Of a stretch of DNA of 64,000 nucleotides, positions 18,247 through 29,314 are shown in pieces. The notes under the pieces were generated by a model. That model was not told the DNA's origin and did no database searches. It saw only the letters and a program-made list of their open reading frames with translations. The position numbers and the translations under genes were made by a program. The stretch is from Methylobacterium mesophilicum SR1.6/6 (GTDB taxonomy: Bacteria; Pseudomonadota; Alphaproteobacteria; Rhizobiales; Beijerinckiaceae), in contig NZ_CP043538.1 of assembly GCF_000364445.2 (NCBI RefSeq), forward strand, positions 1,123,612-1,187,611. The letters run 5' to 3'. Within the stretch, counting starts at the first letter, position 1. Every line of letters begins with the position of its first letter.

Positions 18247-18609
18247 GGCAAGGGTCCGGAGTTTTACACCCGCGATTCAGAAGTCATTAGGGTTGAGGAA
18301 CCCTTAAAATACCGGCCTCTGACGACCACCGCGCGCGGGCCGCCGTGTGGCTACGCCGCAACCCGCGCCGCCGAAATCGCCGCTGGAGCCGCACTCCGCC
18401 CCCGTGCACGCCGATGCGCCCCGCAGCCGCCGCATTCCGGGTGCGACAGCGCACGCCACCGACCGGGGCGAGCCGCCACCACGTCTCCGCCCCAGGCGGC
18501 GGAACCGTCGCTTAACCATCCGCGCCTAAGACGGCGCTCAGGAGTACGCGGACCCGCCTCGAAGACCCGCAGCCGGCCTTCGGCACCGCTCGAGGAGTTT
18601 TTCCAGATC
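18247..18609. promoter_or_regulatory. Promoter region upstream of pal
   Basis: About 360 bases between the divergent receiver gene and pal, with no gene seen. It carries TTAACCAT at 18512-18519, which equals the CtrA half-site, about 90 bases upstream of pal, but no second TTAA at the correct spacing. GAGGAG sits about 10 bases before the pal ATG. Regulation by CtrA is only a possibility here. Confidence 0.4.
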
Positions 18610-19104
18610 ATGGCCCAGTCTTTTCGCGCCGCCGCCCTCGGCCTCGCCCTCGTGGCCTCGCTCGGCCTCGGCGCCTGCAGCAACGACAAGGACCTCGCCG
18701 ACGCCTCCGCGTTCGGGGCAGGTGCCGCGACCCCGGGCAGCGCGCAGGACTTCGTCGTCAATATCGGCGACCGGGTCTTCTTCGAGTCGGATTCCACCGA
18801 CCTGACGCCCACCGCGACCGCGACCCTCGACAAGCAGGCCGCGTGGCTGCAGCGCTACCCGCGCTACACCTTCATCATCGAGGGCCATGCCGACGAGCGC
18901 GGCACCCGCGAATACAACTTCTCCCTGGGTGCCCGCCGCGCCCAGGCGGTGAACGACTACCTCGCCACCCGCGGCATCGCGGCGAGCCGGATGCGGACCG
19001 TGTCGTACGGCAAGGAGCGGCCGGTGGCGGTGTGCAACGACATCTCCTGCTGGTCGCAGAACCGCCGGGCGGTGATCGTGCTCGACCGGGGCGCCGGGGC
19101 GTAA
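18610..19104 (+). CDS. pal: Peptidoglycan-associated lipoprotein Pal
   Basis: Outer-membrane lipoprotein of 164 residues that binds peptidoglycan and the Tol system and helps outer-membrane constriction at division. The signal peptide ends in a lipobox-type LGLGACSND. The OmpA-like domain covers about residues 50-160. Its landmarks are VFFESDSTDLTPTATATLDK, FIIEGHADERGTREYNFSLG, ARRAQAVNDYL, VSYGKERPVA and NRRAVIVL. cpoB follows on the same strand, but no tolQRAB genes are present upstream, where alphaproteobacteria usually carry them. Confidence 0.95.
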   Translation: MAQSFRAAALGLALVASLGLGACSNDKDLADASAFGAGAATPGSAQDFVVNIGDRVFFESDSTDLTPTATATLDKQAAWLQRYPRYTFIIEGHADERGTREYNFSLGARRAQAVNDYLATRGIAASRMRTVSYGKERPVAVCNDISCWSQNRRAVIVLDRGAGA

Positions 19105-19222
19105 GCCCCCTGGCACCCCCGACGGGGGCGGGAACGATCCCGCCTCCGCACCGCGCCCCAGTTTTGCCGCGGTGCGGCGCATCTGATAGGGCCTCGCGCT
19201 GACACCGGACCGCAGCCGCACC

Positions 19223-20245
19223 ATGCCCGCCCGCCTTCGCACCCGCCTCGCCCTCGCCACGGCCCTCACCACGGCCCTCGGCGCCGCGCTCCTCGGCCAC
19301 CCGGCCGCCGCGCAGGACGCCTCCGAACTGGTGGTGCGCCTCGGGCGCATCGAGAACCAGTCCCGGGTCATGGCCGGGCAGATCGAGACCCTCCAGTACG
19401 AGAACCGCCAGCTCAAGGAGCAGCTGCGCAAGTTCCAGGAGGACGTCGAGTTCCGCCTGAACGAGGGCAAGGGCGGCGGCAAGCCGGCGCCTTCGGCCGC
19501 TCCGTCCTCCGGGTCGGGTGGCGGCAACGTCAACGGCGTCAATCCCGGCTCCGGTCGCCCGGGCAAGCGCGGCGACGCCTTCGACCCGGCGCAATCTCCC
19601 GGCGCCCCCGGCGCGCCGATGCAGCTCGGCAGCACGCAGCCCTCCGCGCCCCTGCCGCCCCGGGAAGCGGTCGAGGCCGAGACTGCGCCCCGTCCGCAGC
19701 GTATCCCCCAAGGCGCGATCAGCGGGGCGACGGACGACGAGGACGCGGAGTCCGCCGCCCCCGGCTACGACGAGCCGGTGGACCTGCGCCCGCCGGCGCG
19801 GACCGGCGCGATCCCGGCGGCGCGCCCCTCCGAGAGCGTGGCCGCCACGCGCAGCGGCGACCCGGCGGCGGATTACGACGCCGCGGTGGAGCTGTTCCGC
19901 GCCAAGCAGTACGAGCAGGCCGAGATGGGCCTGCGCCAGTTCATCCAGTCGCATCCCCGCGACAATCGGGTTGCCGGCGCAACCTACTGGCTCGGCGAGA
20001 GCTACCTCGCCCGCGGCCGCAACCGCGAGGCGGCCGAGCAGTTCCTGAAGGTCTCCACCGACTACGCCCGCTCGACCCAGGCCCCCGAAGCCATGCTGAA
20101 GCTCGGCGTCACGCTGAACGCGCTGGGCGCCCGCGAACAGGCCTGCGCGACGCTGGCCGAGCTCGACCGGAAGTTCCCCAACGCCGCCGCGGGCGTCCGC
20201 CAGGGCGTCGTGCGCGAGCAGAAGCGCGCCCGCTGCGCCGCTTGA
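19223..20245 (+). CDS. cpoB: Tol-Pal system protein CpoB/YbgF
   Basis: Periplasmic protein of 340 residues that coordinates peptidoglycan synthesis with outer-membrane constriction. A cleavable signal peptide (to about residue 30, PAAAQDAS) is followed by an N-terminal coiled coil (RLGRIENQSRVMAGQIETLQ, then ENRQLKEQLRKFQ), the YbgF trimerisation helix. A low-complexity Pro/Gly/Ser linker spans about residues 85-210. The C-terminal TPR repeats start at ADYDAAVELFRAKQYEQAE, with YWLGESYLARGRNREAAEQF and MLKLGVTLNALGAREQACAT. It lies 118 bases after pal, and its TGA overlaps the TTG start of tilS. Confidence 0.92.
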   Translation: MPARLRTRLALATALTTALGAALLGHPAAAQDASELVVRLGRIENQSRVMAGQIETLQYENRQLKEQLRKFQEDVEFRLNEGKGGGKPAPSAAPSSGSGGGNVNGVNPGSGRPGKRGDAFDPAQSPGAPGAPMQLGSTQPSAPLPPREAVEAETAPRPQRIPQGAISGATDDEDAESAAPGYDEPVDLRPPARTGAIPAARPSESVAATRSGDPAADYDAAVELFRAKQYEQAEMGLRQFIQSHPRDNRVAGATYWLGESYLARGRNREAAEQFLKVSTDYARSTQAPEAMLKLGVTLNALGAREQACATLAELDRKFPNAAAGVRQGVVREQKRARCAA

Positions 20246-21395
20246 GCGGAGCGGGCGACCCGCTCCGCGACGCGATCGCCCCCTGGCTCGAACGGTCCGC
20301 CCGCCACGGGCGCGCCGTCCTGCTCGCCGTCTCCGGGGGGCCCGATTCGAGCGCCCTGATGCACGCGGCGGCGGCCCTTGCGCATCCCGGCACATCCCTG
20401 CGGGTCGCCACCGTCGACCATGGCTTGCGGCCGACATCCGGCGACGAGGTCGAGGGGGTCGCCCGCGCCGCGGACCGGCTCGGCCTGCCGCACACCACCC
20501 TGCGCTGGACGGGGCCGAAACCCGGCAGCGGCCTGCAGGACGCCGCCCGCGAAGCCCGCTACGCGCTGTTGTCGTCCCAGGCCGCGGCGATCGGTGCCGG
20601 CCTCGTGCTCACCGGCCACACCCGTGACGATCAGGCCGAGACGGTGCTGATGCGCCTCGCCGCCGGGAGCGGCCTCGCGGGCCTCGCCGGCATGCGCGCC
20701 GAGCGGAACCTCGCCCCCGAGATCGTGCTCGGGCGACCGTTCCTGCACCTGCCGAAGGCGACCCTGGTGGCGTGGTGCGAAGCGCGCGGCATCCCGGTCC
20801 TGCGCGACCCCACCAACGCCGACCCGCGCTTCGCCCGCGGCCGCCTGCGCGACGCCTGGCCGGCCCTGGAGCGCGAAGGCTTGAGCGCGGCGCGCCTCGC
20901 CCGCCTCGCCGAGCGCGCGGCGCGCGACGAGGCCGCCCTGAGGAGCGCGGCGGAGCGGGCGCTCGCCACGGCATTGCGGCCCGGCACGGAGCAGGGGGCG
21001 ACGCTGCGCCTCGACGGCGCACGCCTCGCGGCCCTGCCGGAGGCCGTGGCCCTGCGCTGCGTCGATCTGGCCCTGTCGCGGGCCGGGGCCGCGCCACGCC
21101 GTCTCGACCGTCTCGAGGCGCTCGTCCTCGAATCCCTGCTGCCGGCCCTGCGGCGCAACGCGCCGATCCGGCGCACGCTGGCCGGGATTCTGATCGCGTC
21201 CGACGCGGCGGCGACCGTGAGTCTGGCCCCCGCGCCGCCGCGACGACACCCGCAAGATGCTGCCCTCGCCGCAGGGGATCCCCGATTACTTGGCAAGGGA
21301 GGGCCCCCCGCTTACATTGGCGAGGTGTGCACGGATGGGCCGGCCGAGCCGGGTGACGCGTCCATCCGGGGGCCGCACACGCCAGGGATTGATCG

Positions 21396-21399
<4 letters not shown>
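20242..21399 (+). CDS. tilS: tRNA(Ile)-lysidine synthase TilS
   Basis: Cytosolic enzyme of 385 residues that modifies C34 of tRNA-Ile (CAU) to lysidine using ATP and lysine, so that the tRNA reads AUA. The PP-loop motif SGGPDSSAL is at residues 31-39, followed by [25 protein letters not shown] and the FLHLPKATL region. ATP-pyrophosphatase fold ends near residue 230; the C-terminal part is short and poorly conserved compared with the 430-residue E. coli enzyme. Start codon is TTG 20242, coupled to the cpoB stop (TTGA); the gene ends in ATGA overlap with ftsH. Confidence 0.92.
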
Positions 21400-23318
<1,919 letters not shown>

Positions 23319-23354
23319 GACCCTCCTGAAACCCTACGGGTCGGATGAGCGAAG

Positions 23355-23379
23355 AGGGCGCCGCGAGGCGCCCTTTTTC
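23355..23379 (+). terminator. Rho-independent terminator after ftsH
   Basis: Perfect 8-bp stem AGGGCGCC-GCGA-GGCGCCCT followed by TTTTCG. It lies 37 bases after the ftsH stop on the same strand, so it most probably ends the pal-cpoB-tilS-ftsH transcript. Confidence 0.85.
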
Positions 23380-24156
23380 GTTGCGCGTGCCGGTTCGGGA
23401 TAGCGCAGTCCGGATCGCGCAGACATCTCGCCCTCGGGCTTGCAGAGTCGGGATTCAGATCGGCGATGCGTTCTCGGGAGTTGCAGCCCCATTCCGGGAC
23501 GGCCGGCGCTCCGCGCTTGGTCCGGGTGGCCACCCGGACCAAGCATCCCGCTTGCGCGGAACGGCCTGACCTTAGCAACACCGCAACAGACAATTCCGGG
23601 GCGCCGAAGGCGAGCCCGGACCCGAAGGGGCACGCCGGAGGCGGGCGATCCAGAACCTCTATCGGTGCAAGGTCTTGCCGCACCAGCGTCTCTGAATCCC
23701 GGGCTCCGCTGCGCGGCCCCGGGATGACGGGATGAAACGGAGACGCTGCGATACAGAGAAGAGAATCGAGACATTCCCGCAAACAGGAGATGACGATCGC
23801 CCACTGTGCAACCCATAGCCCGTGCGGGAAAGGGACAGGGTGAGGGATCGGGTCCGTCCGGAAGTGGCTCGTCGCGCGCGCGACGATGGCGGGTCCTATC
23901 CGGATCCGTCGTATCCCTCACCCCAACCCCCTCCGCACGGGAGAGGAGCCTGTCGCCCCCGGCCGCGCGCGTCGGTATTCGCCAAAGCCGCGGGCTCATC
24001 GTTGCGCCGAGAGGATCGAAGAACGCATCGCGTCTCCCGTGACAAACCGCTTCCCCTGTCGGCAAACCGACGCTGCCAGCTTGGCCGGAGCCTCGGCCTC
24101 CCACCGCGAATCGGAAACACAGGGTCCTCCTCCAGGCAGCGCACCCAAAAGCCCCG
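23380..24156. repeat. Repeat-rich intergenic region
   Basis: About 780 bases without a credible gene. It contains a perfect 30-base palindrome at 23515-23544 (GCTTGGTCCGGGTGG and its complement). An inverted pair ATCCCGGGCTCC / GGCCCCGGGAT lies at about 23696-23725. A copy of the CCCGTGCGGGA repeat is at about 23818-23946, the same family as 1212-1350. The region separates ftsH from the TauE-type transporter and glmM. Confidence 0.65.
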
Positions 24157-25011
24157 ATGCCGGTCTCGACCTATCTCGTCGTCGCCCTGGGCGCGGTCGT
24201 CGCCGGCTTCGTGCAGGGCCTCTCGGGCTTCGCCTTCGGGCTCGTCTCCCTGTCGTTCTGGGCCTGGGTGATCGATCCGCAGCTCGCCGCCGTTCTGGCC
24301 GTGTCCGGCGCCTTCACCGGCCAGGTCGTGGCCGCCCTCTCGGTCCGGCGCGGGTTCGACCTCCGGCGCCTCGCGCCCTTTGTGCTCGGCGGCCTCGCGG
24401 GGATCCCCCTCGGCCTCCTCCTGTTGCCGCGGCTCGACGCCGACTGGTTCAAGGCCCTCCTCGGCGCCCTGCTGATGGTCTGGTGCCCGGCCATGCTGTT
24501 CGCCCAGAACCTGCCGCGGATCACGGCCGGCGGCCGGCTCGCCGATGCCGCGGTGGGACTCGGGGGTGGCCTGATGGGCGGGCTCGGCGGCTTCACCGGC
24601 GTGCTGCCGACCCTCTGGTGCACCCTGCGCCGCTACGAGCGCGACGTGCAGCGGTCGGTGATCCAGAACTTCAACCTCGCCATGCTCAGCGTGACCATGG
24701 CGACCTATCTCGCCTCCGGGCTCGTCACCCGGGCGGCGCTGCCGATGCTGGCGGTGGTGCTGCCGGCGATGCTGGTCCCGACCTTCCTCGGCGCCCGGAT
24801 CTACCTGGGCATCAGCGAGGCCGCGTTCCGCCGGCTCGTCCTCAGCCTCCTGACCCTCTCGGGTCTCGCGCTGGTCTCGGCCTCGGTGCCGCGGCTCCTG
24901 GAACGCGGCTTCCGGAGCGCGCCGGGCGCCGCATTTCGACCGCCTTTGTCGCGGAGCACCCGATTCATCCTTCCGGTCACTAGGCATCCGGAAGCACCGG
25001 TCATCTGCTAG
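24157..25011 (+). CDS. TauE/SafE (TSUP) family sulfite/organoanion transporter
   Basis: Integral membrane protein of 284 residues with about eight helices and the typical TSUP start VALGAVVAGFVQGLSGFAFG. The duplicated motif recurs at LGGGLMGGLGGFTGVLPTL, followed by WCTLRRYERDVQRSVIQNFN. Family members export sulfite, sulfonates or other anions; the substrate here is not known. The final about 35 residues (RSAPGAAFRPPLSRSTRF...) are hydrophilic and atypical. It ends 36 bases before glmM and may share its transcript. Confidence 0.85.
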   Translation: MPVSTYLVVALGAVVAGFVQGLSGFAFGLVSLSFWAWVIDPQLAAVLAVSGAFTGQVVAALSVRRGFDLRRLAPFVLGGLAGIPLGLLLLPRLDADWFKALLGALLMVWCPAMLFAQNLPRITAGGRLADAAVGLGGGLMGGLGGFTGVLPTLWCTLRRYERDVQRSVIQNFNLAMLSVTMATYLASGLVTRAALPMLAVVLPAMLVPTFLGARIYLGISEAAFRRLVLSLLTLSGLALVSASVPRLLERGFRSAPGAAFRPPLSRSTRFILPVTRHPEAPVIC

Positions 25012-25047
25012 GCTATGTCGGGTCCGCGGCCCGGCATCGGAGACGTC

Positions 25048-26391
25048 ATGGCGCGCAAGTATTTCGGAACCGACGGCATCCGGGGCCGGGCCAACGGGGT
25101 GATCACCCCCGAACTCGCCCTCAAGGTCGGTCAGGCGGCCGGCCTCGTGTTCCAGCGCGGCGACCACCGCCACCGGGTGGTGATCGGCAAGGACACGCGC
25201 CTGTCCGGCTACATGATCGAGACCGCGCTGGTGGCGGGCTTCACCTCGGTGGGCATGGACGTGCTGCTGCTCGGGCCGGTGCCAACGCCCGCCGTGGCGA
25301 TGCTGACGCGCTCCATGCGGGCCGATCTCGGCGTGATGATCTCGGCCTCGCACAACCCGTTCGAGGACAACGGCATCAAGCTGTTCGGGCCCGACGGCTT
25401 CAAGCTCAACGACGCGATCGAGCACGAGATCGAGGGGCTGATCGACGCCGACATGCACAAGCGCCTCTCCGGCGCGAACGACCTCGGCCGGGCCAAGCGG
25501 ATCGAGAGCGTGCATGCCCGCTACATCGAGTTCGCCAAGCGCACCCTGCCGCGGCACGTGACCCTCGACGGCCTGCGGGTCGTGGTCGATTGCGCCAACG
25601 GCGCCGCCTACAAGGTCGCCCCCGAGACCCTGTGGGAACTCGGCGCCGACGTGATCGCCATCGGCACCGAGCCGGACGGGTTCAACATCAACCGCGCCGT
25701 CGGCTCCACCGCCCCGGCGGCCCTGATCGACATGGTCCGCGAGCGCCGGGCCGATATCGGCATTGCGCTGGATGGCGACGCCGACCGGGTGCTGATCGTC
25801 GACGAGAAGGGCCAGGTGGTCGACGGCGACCAGCTCATGGCCGTCGTGGCCCGCTCCTGGAAAGAGGACGAGCGCCTCACCCAGCCGGGCGTGGTGGCGA
25901 CGATCATGTCGAATCTCGGCCTGGAGCGCTATCTCGGCGGCCTCGGCCTGACGCTGGCCCGCACCGCGGTGGGCGATCGCTACGTCCTCGAGCACATGCG
26001 CGAGCACGGCTACAACCTCGGCGGCGAGCAGTCCGGCCACATCATCATGTCGGACTACACCACCACGGGCGACGGCCTCGTGGCGGCGCTGCAATTGCTC
26101 AGCGTCGTGCAGCGGCAGAACCGGCCGGTGAGCGAGGTCTGCCACTGCTTCGACCCGCTGCCGCAGATCCTCAAGAACGTCCGTTACCGGACCGGGGAGC
26201 CGCTGCGCCAGGACAGCGTGGTCAGCGCCATCGAGCACGCCCGCCAGCGGCTGGGCAATGCCGGGCGTTTGGTGATCCGCCCCTCCGGCACGGAGCCGGT
26301 GATCCGCGTGATGGCCGAGGGCGACGACCGCAGCCTCGTCAACGAGGTGGTCGACGAGGTGGTCGACGCCGTGACCCGCGCGGCGGCCTGA
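25048..26391 (+). CDS. glmM: Phosphoglucosamine mutase GlmM
   Basis: Cytosolic enzyme of 447 residues that interconverts glucosamine-6-phosphate and glucosamine-1-phosphate on the way to UDP-GlcNAc for peptidoglycan and LPS. Landmarks are [14 protein letters not shown] at the start, the phospho-serine loop [11 protein letters not shown] (Ser about 102), the Mg site DGDADRVL, the substrate loop GGEQSGH, and the phosphate-binding [12 protein letters not shown] near the end. I chose ATG 25048 because [13 protein letters not shown] is the conserved start; an in-frame ATG 11 codons upstream is less likely. Placed in the usual ftsH-glmM neighbourhood. Confidence 0.96.
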   Translation: MARKYFGTDGIRGRANGVITPELALKVGQAAGLVFQRGDHRHRVVIGKDTRLSGYMIETALVAGFTSVGMDVLLLGPVPTPAVAMLTRSMRADLGVMISASHNPFEDNGIKLFGPDGFKLNDAIEHEIEGLIDADMHKRLSGANDLGRAKRIESVHARYIEFAKRTLPRHVTLDGLRVVVDCANGAAYKVAPETLWELGADVIAIGTEPDGFNINRAVGSTAPAALIDMVRERRADIGIALDGDADRVLIVDEKGQVVDGDQLMAVVARSWKEDERLTQPGVVATIMSNLGLERYLGGLGLTLARTAVGDRYVLEHMREHGYNLGGEQSGHIIMSDYTTTGDGLVAALQLLSVVQRQNRPVSEVCHCFDPLPQILKNVRYRTGEPLRQDSVVSAIEHARQRLGNAGRLVIRPSGTEPVIRVMAEGDDRSLVNEVVDEVVDAVTRAAA

Positions 26392-26412
26392 AACGGGCCT
26401 CAGCCGGCCTGC

Positions 26413-26751
26413 TCACGCGTCCTGGTAGAGGGCGCGCAGCTCCGGCGGCGCCGTCCTGCGCCACGCCGCCAGCAGGGCGTCGCGCAGCGTGTCCTCCGCG
26501 CACAGGTCGAGGTCGAGGTTGGTCCAGCCGCGCCGGCCCCAGGCTCCGTCCAGCGGCGTGAACAGGTCGGGCTCGGCCTCGCACAGTGCCGCCTGATCCT
26601 CGGGCGCGAGGCGCAGCACCACCCGCGCCTCCTCGACCCACAGGGTGGCCAGCACCCGGCCGCCGACGCGGAAATCCGGGTTGCCGCTGTGCGCGCCCGC
26701 CACCGTCTCGGGCAGCATCAACGCCAGGATGCGCACGTCCTCCGGCAGCAC
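26413..26751 (-). CDS. MmcQ/YjbR family protein
   Basis: Small cytosolic protein of 112 residues with the MmcQ/YjbR fold. The N-terminal helix is DVRILALMLPETVAGAHSGN, followed by PDFRVGGRVLATLWVEEARVV, and the closing tract is RRGWTNLDLDLCAEDTLRDA. Start codon is GTG 26751. The family has a DNA-binding-like double-wing fold, but no clear function is known. It is convergent with glmM, 21 bases apart. Confidence 0.82.
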   Translation of the reverse strand: MLPEDVRILALMLPETVAGAHSGNPDFRVGGRVLATLWVEEARVVLRLAPEDQAALCEAEPDLFTPLDGAWGRRGWTNLDLDLCAEDTLRDALLAAWRRTAPPELRALYQDA

Positions 26752-27049
26752 GGAGCGCTCAGCCGACCTGAAGGGGCCGGGCCGGTCGGCCCTGGCCGCC
26801 CGGAGGGCCGTCCGGGATCGGATTCACCATGGGCACGCCTTCGTACGTAGAGTTGATGCCCGGAACGCCGCAGCACGGCGCCAAGAAGATAAACAAATAC
26901 TTCCCGTTCGCCAGTTTCGAAGGACGCGCAATGAACGTGCAAGCATAACATTTAACGTTAAGCCGGATTTAAGACCTTCCGGACATCCTTCACCAAGTGT
27001 CCCCGAGCCGCGCGCTGCGTGTCCGCTCATGAGTCCGGAAGGAAGTCCT
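26752..27049. promoter_or_regulatory. AT-rich promoter region of beta-barrel gene
   Basis: About 300 bases between divergent genes, containing one of the few AT-rich patches of the window (about 26875-26975). The patch ends in TTTAACGTTAAGCCGGATTTAA. A full CtrA box is listed separately. The ribosome binding site GGAAGGA precedes ATG 27050. Confidence 0.5.
26958..26972. promoter_or_regulatory. CtrA full binding box upstream of OMP gene
   Basis: TTAA-GCCGGAT-TTAA matches exactly the CtrA consensus TTAA-N7-TTAA of Caulobacter and related bacteria. A further TTAA lies directly before it (TTTAACG). It is 78-92 bases upstream of the beta-barrel gene start, a normal distance for promoter control. 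Match seen directly; CtrA control is inferred. Confidence 0.6.
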
Positions 27050-28039
27050 ATGGCCCGCTCCAAGCTGAACGCTTTGGTGCGTAGCCTGACGCTCGCGGCG
27101 AGCGTCGGCGCGCCCTGCCTCGCCGCCGCTGCAGATCTGCTGCCGCCACCCCCGCCGCCTCCGCCCCCCCCGATCGAGGTCGGCGGCGGCTGGTACCTGC
27201 GCGGCGATGTCGGCGCGAGCATCTACACCCGCCCGAAATACAGCGAGGCCTACGACTACACCGGCTACGCCGACGCCAACCGCTCCTTCGGGAACGTCAT
27301 CGGCAGCGGCGGCTTCGCGGGTGTCGGCGTCGGCTACCAGTTCACCCCGTTCTTCCGCGGCGACATCACCGGAGAGTACCGCTACTCCACCGGCCTGCGC
27401 GGCAGCGAGTACTATCGCGGCCCCGACTACGACGACGGCCTCGGCTCCTACGGCGTGAACAAGTCGAGCGGCAGCTTCGACTCCGCGGTGGTGCTCGCCA
27501 ACGCCTACTTCGACCTCGGCACCTGGTATGGCATCACGCCGTTCATCGGTGGCGGCGTCGGCTACGCCTTCAACCACGTCTCGTCCTACTCGACCAACCA
27601 GCAGTTCACGAGCCCGACCTACGGCTACGATTACGCCAACCCGATCTACGGCTGCGACTGCGGGGCACCCTCGTACAACTACAGGCCGGTCTACGACAAC
27701 AACGGCAATCCGGTCTACAACACCAACAGCGGCACCAAGTTCTACAAGGACAAGTCGAGCGGCAGCTTCGCCTGGGCGCTCCACGCCGGTCTGGCCTACA
27801 ACGTGACCGACGCGTTCAAGGTCGAACTGGCCTACCGCTACCTGAACCTCGGCAAGGCCGAGACCGGCGCCGGCTACGTGCCGTGCTGCACCGGTGCCCT
27901 GCCGGCGGTCAAGGTGAAGGACATCGAGGCGCACGACGTGAAGATCGGCCTGCGCTACTACCTCGGCGGCTTCGTCGCGGCCCCGCTGCCGCCGCTGATG
28001 CCGGAGCCGGTCCCGGGCCCGCTGGTGCGCAAGTACTGA
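27050..28039 (+). CDS. Outer-membrane beta-barrel protein with poly-proline linker
   Basis: Secreted protein of 329 residues. A signal peptide (MARSKLNALVRSLTLAASVG..., cleaved near CLAAAADL) is followed directly by ten prolines at about residues 31-40. A beta-barrel with alternating aromatic strands comes next: GGGWYLRGDVGASIYT, GVGVGYQFTPFFRGDITGEY, GTWYGITPFIGGGVGYAF, FKVELAYRYLNLGKAE and AHDVKIGLRYYLGG. It resembles Omp25/Omp31-like barrels of Hyphomicrobiales. A tyrosine/asparagine-rich loop lies at about residues 185-245, with a CDCG pair. The tail (PPLMPEPVPGPLVRKY) is again proline-rich. Start ATG 27050 was set by GGAAGGA upstream. Confidence 0.87.
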   Translation: MARSKLNALVRSLTLAASVGAPCLAAAADLLPPPPPPPPPPIEVGGGWYLRGDVGASIYTRPKYSEAYDYTGYADANRSFGNVIGSGGFAGVGVGYQFTPFFRGDITGEYRYSTGLRGSEYYRGPDYDDGLGSYGVNKSSGSFDSAVVLANAYFDLGTWYGITPFIGGGVGYAFNHVSSYSTNQQFTSPTYGYDYANPIYGCDCGAPSYNYRPVYDNNGNPVYNTNSGTKFYKDKSSGSFAWALHAGLAYNVTDAFKVELAYRYLNLGKAETGAGYVPCCTGALPAVKVKDIEAHDVKIGLRYYLGGFVAAPLPPLMPEPVPGPLVRKY

Positions 28040-28074
28040 GCACCGACCGGACCTGATCTCACCGCCAAGGCCTG

Positions 28075-28110
28075 ACGGCGCGGAGCTTCTCCGCGCCGTT
28101 TCGCGTTTTC
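28075..28110 (+). terminator. Rho-independent terminator after beta-barrel gene
   Basis: Hairpin ACGGCGCGGAG-CTT-CTCCGCGCCGT with an 11-bp perfect stem, followed by TTCGCGTTTTC. It lies 36 bases after the stop codon on the same strand. Confidence 0.82.
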
Positions 28111-28301
28111 ACGGCCGCGCCGCGGGCCATGCCGGACCTGCGAGGAAGATCAGTCCTGAAGCCCGGCATTTCCGTCAGAAACAGGATTGTTTCGGCGGGA
28201 AACCCGAGATTACCCCGAAGCAACGGACAATTAAGGTTACTCGTCTATCACTGCGTCGAGGCTCGATCAGCCGTCCGCCTCGTAGTGCCAGGACGATCCC
28301 G

Positions 28302-29204
28302 ATGCGTACCGTCACCTTTCCGTTGTTGGCAGTTCTCGGCCTCTGCGGCGTGAGCACGGCCCGGGCCGCCGATCTGGACTACGATTACCTGCGCGGCGCC
28401 GAGTATGATCCGCTGCCCGCCCCCGCGGTGGTCGACTGGAGCGGCATCTATGTCGGCGGCCACGGCGGCTACACGTCCGCGGCCCTGGGCAGCCGGGGGG
28501 CGCTCCAGCCGCTGATCTACCGCGACTCGCACAACACGACCGGCGAGTCCGACTTCGGCGCCTCGACCCTCCTGAGCCCGCCGTCGCGGCGCGTCGGCGA
28601 CATGAGCTTCGGCGCCTTCGCGGGCTACAACGTCCAGTACGATCAGTTCGTCTTCGGCGTGGAAGCCGATTACACCTATTTCGGCCGGATGGGCGTGTCG
28701 AGCGACGGGCTCGGGCGCAGCCAGGTCTCGGCCGCGGGCCAGTACGAGGCCGTGAACCTGTCGGGTTCCACGGCCACACGGGTCAACGATTACGGGACCC
28801 TGCGCGCCCGCATCGGCTACGCGTTCGAGAACTTCATGCCCTACGTGACCGGCGGCGTGGCCATCGGCCGGGCGCGCATCGCCGACGCGACCAGCTACCA
28901 GAATTACGGGTTCAACCTGACCGCCTACAACGCGACGCTGGCAGGGACGCCGACCTCCGTGAGCAACTTCGGCTACGCGAGCTTCAACCCGGGCGCGCCC
29001 TACAGCAGCACGCCGTACACCTCCCTCCAGGCGCAGTCGAAGACCAAGGTCGTCGCCGGCGTGGCGGCGGGAGCCGGCATCGAGTACGCGATCACGCCGA
29101 ACATCCTGCTCCGCGCCGAGTACCAGTACGTGCTGTTCAACGATTTCGACGGGCACAAGGTCAACCTGAACACCGTCCGCGCCGGCGCCGCCGTCAAGTT
29201 CTGA
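28302..29204 (+). CDS. Omp25/Omp31-type outer-membrane beta-barrel protein
   Basis: Secreted protein of 300 residues: signal peptide MRTVTFPLLAVLGLCGVSTA ending at ARAADLDYDYL. An eight-strand-type barrel follows, opened by VDWSGIYVGGHGGYTS and continued by FGAFAGYNVQYDQFVFGVEA, YGTLRARIGYAFENFMPYVT, GGVAIGRARI and ILLRAEYQYVLFNDF. It ends in VNLNTVRAGAAVKF, with the terminal aromatic residue typical of barrels assembled by BamA. Domain pattern matches the OMP_b-brl / Omp25 group of Brucella and relatives. Tandem with the preceding barrel but behind its own promoter gap of 260 bases. Confidence 0.9.
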   Translation: MRTVTFPLLAVLGLCGVSTARAADLDYDYLRGAEYDPLPAPAVVDWSGIYVGGHGGYTSAALGSRGALQPLIYRDSHNTTGESDFGASTLLSPPSRRVGDMSFGAFAGYNVQYDQFVFGVEADYTYFGRMGVSSDGLGRSQVSAAGQYEAVNLSGSTATRVNDYGTLRARIGYAFENFMPYVTGGVAIGRARIADATSYQNYGFNLTAYNATLAGTPTSVSNFGYASFNPGAPYSSTPYTSLQAQSKTKVVAGVAAGAGIEYAITPNILLRAEYQYVLFNDFDGHKVNLNTVRAGAAVKF

Positions 29205-29314
29205 AAGCCGGGCCCGCGGCCGGCGACCGCGGGTCGATGTCCCTCTCGTTGAAGCGCCTCGTCTTGAAGCGCCTTGTCTTGAAGCGCCTCGTGCCGCGCT
29301 GGCGGAGCCTGCAC

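Noticed and set aside
18512..18519. TTAACCAT as a full CtrA site at the pal promoter
   Set aside because: Only one half-site is present; no second TTAA at 7-base spacing. Kept only as a note in the promoter entry.
29237..29314. Earlier start for the small His-rich protein, including a threefold LKRLV repeat
   Set aside because: The 15-base tandem repeat precedes a proper signal peptide with its own GGAG; the repeat would place charged residues before the signal. Treated as upstream sequence.
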